This document shows, piece by piece, positions 23,711 to 33,203 of a stretch of 55,000 nt of DNA; the first letter of the stretch is position 1, and each line of letters opens with the position of its first letter. A model generated the notes under the pieces. The model did no database searches and had not been told where the DNA came from. It was given only the letters and a program-made list of their open reading frames with translations. The position numbers and the translations under genes were made by a program. Source of the stretch: Symsagittifera roscoffensis (lineage: Eukaryota > Xenacoelomorpha > Acoela > Convolutidae); contig NW_026970714.1 of assembly GCF_963678635.1 (NCBI RefSeq), positions 1 through 55,000 of the forward strand, read 5' to 3'.

Positions 23711-24304
23711 TTATGCACCTCTTGTCGCAAGTAATGACCGCGTCATTTTTTCGGCAATTTTATGGTTCCCCCTGGTGGAGTGTTCGGTGGAGTTTTCAAA
23801 ATTTTGGTTTTTTGTTTCCGTGATAGAGTGTTTGGTGCTATTATAAGCGGCCATTACTTGCGACAAGTGCTTAACCCAGTCGTTCTTGTATCGTGAGCAA
23901 TAAACCCTCAACATGGACACTAATGTGCAATTTTGTCTTTCGACTAGGCAATTCGTTTGCGCTTGATAAATGGTCGAGTGGGCCTGTGCCACCTGCGACC
24001 ACTTCATTAACTCCTTTGTGAGATCACCCACAATTGCTTTGTCATTGTCTGATTGGAATGTGATTGGGCAGTCGTGTCTTGTTATCCATACATTTATCAA
24101 GTGTTCACACGTTTCCTCCGCTGATGCTGTCATGCAGCGAGCTGCTTCTGCGTATTTAATGAATTGATCAATCATTACCAGCCCTTGATAAATACCCGTG
24201 GTCGTCATGCATAATTTCTGATAATCAAATTGCACCACCTCATTGAACCCTGAAGACTTTATTGACTGAAGAGGAATATTCAGCTTTGCCTGCTGGCATG
24301 ACAA
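23711..24304 (-). pseudogene. GYP1 integrase core
   Basis: A 197-codon open frame. The retroviral-type integrase triad is visible: Asp in VVQFDYQK, Asp in TFQSDNDKA, and Glu in CLVERQNCT, spaced as in the rve family. The frame also contains YAEAARCMTASAEETCEHL and NDWVKHLSQVMAAYNST, typical after the triad in Ty3/gypsy integrases. It would join element cDNA to the host chromosome in the nucleus. The N-terminal HHCC zinc region lies upstream at about 24300-24600 and is broken. The C-terminal part is damaged near 23650-23710. All three acidic residues survive although the frame around them is broken. Confidence 0.85.
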
Positions 24305-24602
24305 GCATGCAGAGATTCACTTTAGACACTTTTGTCCACGCCTTGTTGGCTTATCTGATCATGTGAACGAAAGAGCACCGTTGAATTGTGGTACATTTTT
24401 GAATTGTATTTGTAAAGGACTTCGTCCTTTTCTTTGCGCTTGCAGGCCGCAATCCCGTCTTATTCAAATATAATAATTCATTTCTCTTCAAATAAAACTG
24501 TTTTAAAGTTTTATAAGTGTCCTCATCCATAATCCTTTGTCAGGTGCTCCATTCTCGAAACATCTCTTAGATTACACGTCATCCTATAATTCCGCTGAGC
24601 CC

Positions 24603-25629
24603 TTAAAGGATCCGACAGTTGTACTTGGCTTTCAGATATGTCTTCATCACGTTTAGTTGTCCGCTAATTATCTCCAGGGCATGGGCATCATCCACCAAGT
24701 TGACACACCATATCTTTTCCATAGGTGTTGCTTCTTGCACTGTTCTTTCCAGGTTGGTAGGAACGAACATAGCATGCGGAAGTAATCTAGTTGGATTTTT
24801 CGACACTGCTATCAATTCGAGTTCATCTGCGGCATTATCGACTACGGTGCCCTCCTCATTGGAGGTATATCTGTCTCTGTCTCGGTCCTGATGCATTTCT
24901 CCATCCAACCCGCGCTGTATCCACTCTACTAACAAAGAATGGATCGCAATCTCCCAGTAGTCGGAGTTGGAAGGCCTCGAAGCATCACTCGAGCTGATGG
25001 ATTCTGCATCATTGTCCTCTGATTTGTGTATGATGTTTCTCGACTCTCCTGACAAAATTCTAACCCTGGTTGCTCTGAAGTCGGCTACTCGGACAACATT
25101 CCATCTCTCGGTTGCTCTGACATTGTCTCCCCTGGCACGTCAACCTGTCCGGGATCGAAGGTGCATGACTCCTCGGACAATGTCTCGTCCCCAGATGAAC
25201 AGTCCGAGAGCACAACTCGTACTCCTCCTTCGCATCAGCGAACTGAACGCTTCTTCTCACGCTGGATTTTAATTTAACACTTACCTCTTCAGTGGTTCGG
25301 GTACGGGTTGCTCTTAGATGTTCCACTTATGAATTCCTCAACAGGAGATCTTTCGGCATCGAGTTCACTAGCTGGTTTAATATCGACTGGCAATCCCGTT
25401 CAATCTCCAGACTCCGGATGGCTACTGGTCTCTTCTCCGTTCTTTCGGTCATGGCCAGCCTCTGCATGGTCTCCATCCACTCATGATCATGCCTTTTATC
25501 TTCTCTGCGTAGTAGGTCACGGATCCGCATGACACCTGGTGCTACGCTCACCGTCTTATTTACTAGGGCTATGCTGTTGATACCCAGCCTGCTAAGTTCT
25601 TGCGGCACCAGGTTTGATCGAACTAGCAA
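24603..25629 (-). pseudogene. GYP1 linker between RNase H and integrase
   Basis: Frames 25629-25327 (contains ELSRLGINSIALVNKTV and ERDCQSILNQLVNSMPK), 25326-25060 and 25055-24603 (acidic, then AADELELIAVSKNP). GYP2 has AADELQLITVSKGPN at 45678-45722 in the same place. This connector is much longer than in standard gypsy Pol, where RNase H and the integrase zinc finger are close, and is part of the unusual size of the family. No catalytic motif is seen. Confidence 0.5.
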
Positions 25630-25879
25630 ATCAATGGAACTGGATCACCCTTGGCCATTACTTTTATTTCAGCGGCCGTTTCCACCGGAACTTTGGGGTA
25701 TCCTGGTTTGGGGTGCTCAGATTTGTCAAGCCATCTGGTGACTGGCAGCTTTTCATAGGTGTCCTTATCCAGAAATGAAAAACCATCCTTAATTTCTGCC
25801 TGGTTATCTTGCTTCTGCTCTAATCACTCAAATTTTTCTATCTTTTTGCTGACGCTGAGAACAATCTGCTGCTTGTCAC

Positions 25880-26275
25880 GATGCTTTAATAAACATTTGG
25901 TAGTCGTTCAGACGCACGATACAGCGACCAAGGTAGCTTTGGTCCATCGAATAAGTCTTTAGTCGGGCAAGAGCTCGATTGTCTACACGCAACTTAAAGG
26001 GAGCACTCTCTAAGTAGGCTCTATACTTTTTAACGAAGGTAATTACCGCGAACATCTCCGCATTTGGTGCACCGTTTTTCAGTTCAGTGTCACTCAGTTC
26101 TTAACTCCCATAAGCTATTGGTCGGAGAACAGTCCTCCCTTGGTGAAGTATGCCCAATTTTGCAACTACTGATGCGGTAAAGGGGCTGTTCAGTATCGCA
26201 AGGTACTGAACGGCCCCTTTTCTGTCGGCATGCCGAGAACCGGAGCCTCACAAAGTTCGCGTTTGATGTTATCAA
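25880..26275 (-). pseudogene. GYP1 RNase H domain, first active-site block disrupted
   Basis: Minus-strand reading gives ASVVAKLGILHQ, GRTVLRPIAYGS, ELSDTELKNGAPNAEMFAV (the Glu block of RT-linked RNase H) and FKLRVDNRALARLKTYSMD, where VDN carries a further catalytic Asp, followed by YLGRCIVRLNDYQ. These are standard blocks of Ty3/gypsy RNase H, which degrades the RNA strand during reverse transcription. The first block, YVLD-x-D-x-S in GYP2, is replaced here by a 42-base palindrome at 26179-26220. Stops and frame changes are present. Confidence 0.7.
26179..26220. repeat. near-perfect 17-bp hairpin inside RNase H
   Basis: Arms AAAGGGGCTGTTCAGTA (26179-26195) and TACTGAACGGCCCCTTT (26204-26220) pair at 16 of 17 positions around the 8-base loop TCGCAAGG. 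It occupies the place where the first catalytic Asp block of RNase H should be. Confidence 0.85.
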
Positions 26276-26279
26276 AGGA

Positions 26280-26760
26280 GACTTGAGCTTCGTCAGTCCA
26301 GCTTATCTTCTTACCCTGTTTAGATTAGCAACAATTGTTGCACAGGGTATATTTTGTCAGCATACCTTATGATAAACTCTCGGTAGTAATTAGCAAATCC
26401 TAGAAAGCTCGTCAATTACGTATCAATCTTCGGTACCTTCCAGGTCAGTACCGCTTCAACCGCCTCAGGATCTGGTCTGACCGTGTTTATCTAAGAGGCG
26501 ACTCAGATATTCAATTGAGTCTCTGAGGATCTTGCACGTGGAGGGTTTGCATTTTACGCCGGCCTGTTTCATGCAAGTAGAGACTTCGTCTAATCTTTCT
26601 ATGTGGTCCTCTAGGGTTGGTGTTGCGATCACCACATTCTCAACGTAACACATAATGAGGTGTACGTTTTCTCCCGATTCTGCTTTCTGAGGGGCACTTG
26701 CCAGAACGCAGAGCCCAGATCCAACGTCGTGAAGAAATTCTTGTCCCTAAATTGGAGAGC
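26280..26760 (-). pseudogene. GYP1 reverse transcriptase with internal deletion
   Basis: Minus-strand reading shows FFTTLDLGSAFWQVPLRKQN (about 26725-26665), the RT block with the first catalytic Asp. Only a few codons later comes MCYVENVVIATPTLEDHIER (from 26653), the block that normally carries the YxDD box. The usual stretch of about 45 residues between them, with the MPFGL block, is missing. The YxDD box reads YVEN, so both catalytic Asp are altered. Downstream blocks CKPSTCKILRDSIEYL, DPEAVEAVLTWK and FLGFANYYREFI match gypsy RT ends. The enzyme would be inactive. Confidence 0.8.
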
Positions 26761-26769
26761 CTCTCATCG

Positions 26770-27560
26770 ATACGGGGAATCAGGTATGATCAAGTAACGG
26801 AAATCACAACAAAATCTAAGTTGCAACCCTTCTTTTTAGCCATGACTACCCCACAAGCTATTGGTAACTTCGGCGGCTCAATCAAGTCATATTCCATTCA
26901 CTTTCGATTTATTTTCTGCATGCTTCTGACTTGTGTGGGGTCATTCCCCTAGCCTCTTCCCTATGAGATACCGAACCCTTTTCTTTTTGTATCTCTTGTT
27001 CTACAAACTTTCAGCAGCCTATGTCAGCCTTGTGCTTCGAAAAAGGTCTGCGTTCCGATTCAACACCGCTCTGAGCGAGTCCAGCTCCTTATCCGGTGTT
27101 TTGCACTTTAGGTGTTCTATCTACAATAGGACTCTTTTGTTTGATGCTAATTCTGTTTTTGTTGGTCTCTCAGGAAAGTTTGAGCTATTAGACAGCCCAT
27201 CGTCTGTGTCTGATTTCATTGAAAACAACTTTTTAAAAGACTTCAATTCATTTACCCTCTTTATTATGCAGTCTTGGTTGACATGTAAAGGACATTTAGT
27301 TACTTTTTATCTCTTGAAGGTCTTCACCCTCTCATACTCTGTGTTTAGAGGCAATGCGTAGCCAAGCTTCTTTCATTGTTGCATCGTCACCGTTGTTGCC
27401 TCTGTGTTCAACAACATACACTGACACACAGTCAGTTGTGAGTGAGTGAGAAGCTTCTTCATAAAATAGGTGAGCTCTTTTTGTTTGGGTTGGGTACCAG
27501 ACACACCTGTCTGTTATTGCTAAGCTAATTCAAAATCCTCATCCTTAACGATGCTTCTAC
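26770..27560 (-). pseudogene. GYP1 protease-RT linker
   Basis: Broken frames with blocks KEAWLRIASKHRV (about 27365), SNSSNFPERPTKTELASNK (about 27200) and LDSLRAVLNRNADLF (about 27085). GYP2 has DTAWKEAWLCVAWTQS (43520), GSYFPLRPSGAELTADKP (43710) and LEYLRRMLNRNADFF (43805), in the same order. This linker precedes the RT fingers and is present in both copies. Confidence 0.5.
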
Positions 27561-27580
27561 AGCCTGAAATGGTTCCAGTT

Positions 27581-28141
27581 CTAGGAAATTGGCATCTTTG
27601 CTTGGTTAATCAAGATTCTCTTAAGGGGTCTCTTTCCATACTTCATCTCTGGGTCCTTTATTCTTATCAAAGACCCGTCCTGCCATATAGATTGCGCCGC
27701 TGCCAGTCTGATATTAGCCGGTATCAGATCCGACCTATCGAAGCCCATGTCAGTCCAAGTGCTTACAGACACGAACTGACCACTGCTTCGGTGTCTAATA
27801 GTCCTTTCACGGAGAGTTGTCTACCCTGCACACCCACTACGGGCACCACTAAACCAGCTCCATGCGGCTTCCTGTTCAAGCATGGCGTTGTGTCCGATTC
27901 GTCGTACCTTGGGCTCTTCTCGACCGATGTAGATCGGGCATGCTTGGTCACTTGCCTAGGTCACGTGAGCTTTCGTGTAAAAGTTCATGACCTCCACATT
28001 CATCAGAATTGGGTGTGGGCCATAAATTTCGATGTAATGTCCATCTACTTTCATGAGTCTCGGGCCAACTGTTGTGAGTAACGCTCTCACAGCCCTAGAA
28101 TTCGATTTGGGATCTTTCTCTCCCAGGTAGTCCGCGTACAT
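27581..28141 (-). pseudogene. GYP1 protease region
   Basis: The frame 27951-27763 contains VVPVVGVQGRQLSVKGLLDT then EAVVSS. The retropepsin active site is normally D-T/S-G; here it reads DTE. Before it, frame 28141-27956 contains TTVGPRLMKVDGHYIEIYGP and MNVEVMNFYTKAHV; GYP2 matches with RLMKRHGHYVEVYGIYP near 43184. After it, 27772-27581 has MGFDRSDLIPANIR. An aspartic protease would release Gag and Pol products in the particle. The changed Gly plus frame breaks make it non-functional. Confidence 0.6.
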
Positions 28142-28559
28142 GTCCAGTTATACAAGTGTCATTTCGGTTCAGTAAAGTTCTTTACCACCTGATGGCCTGC
28201 GACCGATACGATTGACATTATTTTTGTCCCCTCTCTTGTCATGCCGAAGTTCTTCCGCGAGATTTCGTTCAACTTCAGACTCTGTTTCTTGGGTTCCTGG
28301 TTGTCCTCTTCTTTCGCTGGCTTTCCTAGAATGTCAAGTCTCTCGCACAGCTGTGTGTATTAAAACTCAGACCTTACCCACTGCTCAACTTCTTTCGTGA
28401 CCAACTCTTGCTGAACTTTCTGTAGAGCGGTTAGGGCCGCCATCCCAAACCAACTTTGAGCGCACTGCCTGACTCTGCCTCCAGGCTGGAGGCAATCACA
28501 TCGCCGGTTATGTCTTCACTTTCTGGGTCGTCAATGTGCCTTGTGTCACCTTTTTCTTC

Positions 28560-30800
28560 CGCTAATCGGCTTCGTTCATTAGGCGTGCTCGGCTAGCTTT
28601 GGCCCTTGAAAGTGCTTCTTCATGGCGGGGATGCATCGCGTCCGCCACTGCATCCCAGAATTGAGTGCAATTCGACTTGAAATGGCCTTCTTTACTTGTA
28701 GAAGAAGCACCTCGGTCCATACTCCATCATGAGGGTTCTTCGGTTGCATCAACGTCGTCAACAAAGTAATCTATCGCCTTAATATTTTGATTACAATTAG
28801 AAGAGGCTGAAATATGATGGTCCCATGATCTCCTCTTATCCTTTTCATCACGAGATCTATACCAACTGGAGTTTCGCGCCAGTATTCGTTCCACTGTAGT
28901 TGCCGTAATTGCTGGAACGATTTGCGCCCTTGTCTTTATGAGCAAGTACTCACGCGATTTCATGCGCAAATCATCGGGCTTGGGTACTGAGTCTGCTGAT
29001 AAGGTGAAGTGTGTGGCCAACATGGTTTTCAGCTCATCACTTTTTACTCCATCCATTAACTTTGAGGCTATGGCCAAGTTCCATTCCGAGGTCCTCTCGT
29101 CGGGTTTACTTCTCGTTCTGAGTAGTTCGAGGTCATCCAAAAAAGTGTCTATGGATTCATAATCTCTTTCACGCCTCTTTTTAAACTTCACCATAGCCTG
29201 ATGCCCTTGTACACCCGAGCTAAAACGATTCAGCAAGATTTCGAAAATTTGCGAACACTGTCCCGTTCATTAGTCCTTTTCGCCATTACACAGCTTAGGG
29301 CCGTGCCGTCTAAGTTGCTTGTCAGTGCGCTGCAGTCCTGTTTCTTGGAGAGATTCTCCTCCTCAAAGTGTAACTTCATCAATTTATCCAGGTACTGATG
29401 CAGCCATCTGATTCATTCATGTACGATTTCGTCTTATTGATTATCCATTGTGGCCTCTCTCCTCTCTCAGCTGACATCAAAAGTTTGGCGATGAATTTTT
29501 CAAGAGATCTGTTCAAAAACCCAAACATTGAAGCGTACAATGTCGTGTCCTGCGAGACAGTGTTCAGATCTGGCACTGATCTGACTTGCGGCATTGTCGG
29601 CAAATGTGCCGGCGATGTGGCTTCAGCATCCGATTCGTCCATCCCGCCCTCGAAGAGGCTGCCCTGGCTCTGTCCCTCTGGGTAGACTCAAAACTCGTTC
29701 TTGATCTCGGTTGGGCCCCTGCAATACTGTGGGCTCCGGATTCGTCATTCGCCTGACGCGAGTTCTCCATTGGAGCGGAAAGATTCTCTCGAATGTTGCC
29801 GATCAAGACCTCATGAAGCTTCCGCATTAAAAGGTCATATTTGCCATCTACTCTTTTCTCCAGGCTAGTAATCGTTTGGACATAGTTGTTGTCATGATCG
29901 TTCAATAGTCATCCGATCTCTTTCGTCATTCTAATGTCTCTTTCTTCTGACTCATTGGTTGCTAGAGCCAAGCTCTCCGCAAGGCATTGATCGGTATTCC
30001 GAACCAACTAGACCTGGTCACTTCTGGTTTTTCACTTTGCGTCCGCCAACTCGTCTCTCAACCTTTCATGGCCTTTCGAGCCCATTCTTCAACTCGGTCA
30101 ATCATATTTGTAATGTCCTGTCGTCGTTCCTCAAGGCCTGTCATCGCACCTCCAAACATGTCGCTCACTTCATTGGCCGTTCCCTATATTGGGGTGAGAC
30201 CCAGAGACGATGACGTCAATTGAGGTTCAAGTCTGGTTCTCGACAATGCACCACCTTTGTGCAAGCGCATCGACATCATCAGCCTACCGAATGTCGAGGA
30301 TGCTCCCATCTTCATGTCAGCCGACCTTGGTCTTGATGGTGAATTGGACATCGCCTTCTGACTCTTCTCCTCTCTCGGGCTAGGTGTGAAGTCCATGTCC
30401 GAGTGCATCGGCCGCGCATGGTCATAGCCAGAAGACAATCCATCAATCCAGAGCGACCCAAGCAATCACCGTAAATTGTCTTGAAACTTCTTTTCGCTTT
30501 CGAACCTGGTTGCACTTCCCTGAGACTTATGCTCGAAATCAACGCATTCTCGCCCTGCTTGACTAGAGAGATTGTTCCGTTCTCCGACTATTGCTCTTGG
30601 TCTCTGATTTGGACGTCCCCTTAAACAACAGTTCCTCTCGTTTCTCGAGGTTTCTCGATTTCCTCATGTTCAAAGACCTCGCCGGGCTCTTCCGGGCCCT
30701 CGCGACGGTGGCGGTCGGGTCGGATTAGCGTTTGCTCCCCTTCCTCAAAGGAATCAGTTAGTTTCACGTTTCGCCTCAGCGTTTCGCCATTCAGCACCAT
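28560..30800 (-). pseudogene. GYP1 gag
   Basis: The ATG at 30800-30798 opens 59 codons (MVLNGETLRRNVKLTDSFEE) that stop at 30621 and continue after a frameshift. Further blocks lie at 30465-30184 (ending SRTRLEPQLTSSSLGL), 29905-29564 (charged, helical), 29642-29379 and 29236-28727. The last holds FLDDLELLRTR, WNLAIASKLMDGVKSDELKT and DDLRMKSREYLLIK, the pattern of gypsy-type capsid proteins. A zinc-knuckle relic follows at about 28700-28650: only GHFKSNC survives, with the first two Cys lost to changes or a frameshift. Gag would form the particle and package RNA. GYP2 has the same blocks (NESDGC, CSALTSNLE). Confidence 0.7.
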
Positions 30801-31000
30801 CGAGGTTCTTCTAGCTTTTCAGTTTCTTTCTTCTCGCTTTTCAGTTTACACTGAAAAATCACTATAACCTCTTCTCGTTGCTTCACAAGCAAAAACATCG
30901 GAAATGCTGCTAATCGAGGAATGGCTACGCGGCTATTTAAACTTCCCCGTGATTACCGTGCTCAGCCTGGGAATCTTGGGTGTTTCTGCTAACCCGTTCT

Positions 31001-31040
31001 ACGCTGCATGTTTCGTGATAAAATGCGAAGCATGCAGCGT
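31001..31040. repeat. perfect 10-bp inverted repeat (hairpin) in GYP1 leader
   Basis: ACGCTGCATG (31001-31010) and CATGCAGCGT (31031-31040) are exact reverse complements. TTTCG and CGAAG inside them extend the stem to 14 of 15 pairs around the 10-base loop TGATAAAATG. The half-motif CGCTGCATGTTTCGTA recurs at 31044 and 31134. Confidence 0.9.
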
Positions 31041-31044
31041 ACCC

Positions 31045-31213
31045 GCTGCATGTTTCGTACCCTAAATAATCGGAGAAAACTTGCCTAAGCCTGCTTGTTC
31101 AATTTCTTCAATATCCAAAACATGCAGTCTCTACGCTGCATGTTTCGTACCCTAAATAATCAGAGAAAACTTGCCTAAGCCTGCTTGTTCAATTTTTTCA
31201 ATGTCCAAAACAT
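31045..31213. repeat. two 90-bp direct repeats
   Basis: GCTGCATGTTTCGTACCC starts at 31045 and again at 31135. Each unit runs on through ACTTGCCTAAGCCTGCTTG to TCCAAAACA. The period is 90 bp with only a few mismatches, so the duplication is younger than the rest of the leader. Confidence 0.9.
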
Positions 31214-31549
31214 TTTCTTGATCTCTTAGGGATGCTAGCAGTGTCCCAGCTAAAGTTACACAGATGGTTTTCTCAGTGTTAACTTATTACTAACTCCACT
31301 CAAATACTCAGTTTAGCAGTATCACAAAGTTTTCATAAGTTATTATAACCAACACACAAAACACAATTGATAATGAAATAAAAATATCCTATGGTTGACA
31401 GCGATCTTTCGTTCAGTATCAATATACCGTCACAGACGTCTCAAATCACTGCTTCGTTTAAAATCAAACAATTCTTTTTAAAAGAGCAGTGATGGTTTCA
31501 GTAAAATTTTAATAAAACCTAGTCTGAAAGAAAAAGACATCCCTCAATT

Positions 31550-31885
31550 GGAACATTCCAAACGAACAAAGCCCAGGACACTGTCTTCTCAGGTAAAATG
31601 TCTTGCCTAATACACACACTGAGGTCTTCTTTCATATGTCCTGCGATTGCCCGAGCTGCCCTCTTAAGTAGCTCAAGGCAACCTCTGGTTGAAAATATCT
31701 AGAGTCTAAGCAAAAGCTCTCCCACATCCGGAAAGTTCCAAGTGCACGAGATTAGGGAACAACTTTCTCTTCTCAAGTGAGTGTGTCTTGTCTAGTACAG
31801 TCACCGAGGTCTTCTTTCATATGTTCCTGGATTGCCCGAGCCTTCCTATTAAGTAGCTCTCACAACCTTTAAGGCAATCACACAA
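31550..31885. repeat. two diverged tandem units of about 180 bp
   Basis: Unit 1 (31550-31729) and unit 2 (31730-31885) both begin GGAA-x-x-TTCCAA and share GAGGTCTTCTTTCATATGT, GATTGCCCGAGC and TTAAGTAGCTC. A single related unit lies inverted at about 35200-35440 in the GYP2 leader, so the duplication is specific to GYP1. Confidence 0.75.
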
Positions 31886-32039
31886 TCAAAATCATGATCA
31901 AAAAAATTTGTTCGGATGCTTCTGATGAACCCGATCTAGAATTCAAAGTTGATCGCGAATGTCCGGCTCAACTGGGCTCCTATAATCCCAACATACCCAC
32001 CACGTGAGTAGTTGAGCTTCGATTTCGAACTTGAAGGGA

Positions 32040-32830
32040 TATCTAAGATGTTAAAATTGTCCCAGAGGGTCCCTCCAAATTTTCACTGAAAAGGATAGTT
32101 AAACGGCTTAAGTCATCTCAGAGGGTTACCTAAGTAGCTTCGGAGGATCCCCCTAAATTCACTAAGGAGGGATAATAAGAAACTTAATACGCTCCGGAGG
32201 GTTATCTCGGAGGGTTCCCTCAATTTTCTAAACTTTTCAAGTCTCGCTTCGAAGTGCGTCCAGCTAGTCTCAAAAAGATTCAAAACAAGCTAAATTCTCA
32301 CTGGGGGATTATTTCAACTGTCTCAGAGGGTTGCAGGAAAAATTTCTACTAAGGAGGGTTGTTAAGGGGCTTAGCTGACTCTGGAGGTTGCTTCGGAGGG
32401 TTCACCAAAATCACGAAAACAAGTGTTTTCTTCGAGGCAAAGTCTCGATTGCGTTCTCACTTACTTAAAACTAGAGTGGCTGACTCGTTCAACCCGCCCA
32501 GTAGGATAAAAGGGTGGTTTTTAAAATTTTTGCCGCTCAGAGGGTTCCCTAAAGTTTGGACCCTGCGAACTATCAAAATTAAAAAAAAAGTGTTCTTTCC
32601 TGAAGTTATCAACGCAAAAACGGTTGCTAAAGTGCTGAAAGTGCTCAAAATTATTTGAAACGATCGTAGTAGCCCTGTACGGTACTGGAATAACGCAAAA
32701 CACTGGACCAAAATTGGTTTGGAAACTAGAATTTGGCCAAAATTAATCAAATTTGGTCCCTCCGATTCCTTCATTTTCCGAGCTTTAAGTCTGTAGCTCT
32801 ATCCACGGAGCTATTGGGAGGGTTACTCAA
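32040..32830. repeat. array of short AGAGGGTT motifs
   Basis: The octamer-like motif (C/T)(G/C)(A/G)GAGGGTT recurs about nine times at irregular 15-150 bp spacing (near 32065, 32115, 32197, 32213, 32331, 32354, 32393, 32541 and 32817). The inverted equivalent (AACCCTCC/AACCCTCT) recurs about four to six times at 34885-35650. Recurrence in both leaders suggests a binding-site cluster or decayed short tandem repeats. Confidence 0.55.
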
Positions 32831-33203
32831 AAATTTATCCAGCAAGTGAGCATGTTGGGCTAGCAGGCTCCTAAGCCAGACGTGTTTATCGCTTTAACTC
32901 AGTAAACTCAAAAAATTGATCCTGAAAACCTATTGACGAAACTCGGAAAAATACAAAAACTGTGATCGAGAAATTTTCATTTCCGTCATCTTCTTTAAGT
33001 CTTTTTCCGCGCGGTTGATATAGTTACGGGGCTCGAACTACGTAGTAGATCGCTGCGCAGAAACTTGTTGCATGTCGAAAACTTGAATATCTTAAATTTT
33101 TCGGTTTGACAGTCTAAAAGGGTGACACGTAATATATAGTTAGGATAGTAGTCTATTAGTAGTGGTTAATCAATATCATTATTTCCTCTTTTGCGCCAAA
33201 CTA

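Larger units (their letters stand above)
30801..31470 (-). promoter_or_regulatory. GYP1 leader next to gag, hairpin and tandem repeats
   Basis: Directly upstream of the gag ATG (minus sense). It contains TTTAAATAG at about 30934-30942, a possible TATA-like box, a strong hairpin at 31001-31040 and two 90-bp direct repeats at 31045-31213. No matching block is obvious in the GYP2 leader, whose similarity begins further out. Whether it is LTR or 5' UTR cannot be decided because no 3' partner was found. Confidence 0.4.
14742..33110 (-). mobile_element. GYP1: giant Ty3/gypsy-like retroelement with a long extra 3' ORF
   Basis: Read on the minus strand, the order is leader (33110-30801), gag, protease, RT, RNase H, integrase, acidic Pol extension, spacer, then ORF3 down to 14742. 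The protease-RT-RNase H-integrase order is that of Ty3/gypsy elements (established knowledge). With ORF3 the coding part alone is about 16 kb, far above the usual 5-7 kb internal region. Every gene has stops or frameshifts. The coding part is visibly GC-richer than the AT-rich flanks. A diverged sister element, GYP2, lies divergently at 34200-50620. No LTR pair was found by eye. Confidence 0.75.
31470..33110 (-). repeat. GYP1 outer leader, inverted partner of the GYP2 leader
   Basis: Reads, in reverse complement, like 34200-35640. Matching landmarks are GAGCAGTGATGGTTTCAGTA (31482) with its counterpart near 35585-35605, AAGTGCACGAGATTAGGGAACAA (31738) with 35315-35340, the AGAGGGTT series with AACCCTCC at 34885-34930, CCGATTCCTTCATTTTCCGAG (32760) with 34405, and AAAACCTATTGACGAAA (32926) with 34255. 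Identity is modest, about 65-70% by eye. It is probably the promoter-bearing 5' LTR/UTR of the family. Confidence 0.65.

Noticed and set aside
14666-23846. Many plus-strand open frames across this interval (for example 20350-20838, 20947-21417, 23049-23591)
   Set aside because: They are shadows of the minus-strand element genes. They carry no motifs and are not preserved as frames in GYP2.
26179-26220. Hairpin followed by T-rich sequence resembling a bacterial rho-independent terminator
   Set aside because: The context is eukaryotic and inside a broken RNase H coding sequence; terminator function is not expected.
32359-32658. 99-codon plus frame and 83-codon minus frame at 34839-35090 as genes
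   Set aside because: They lie in the inverted leader repeats, but their positions and translations do not correspond to each other, so they are chance frames.
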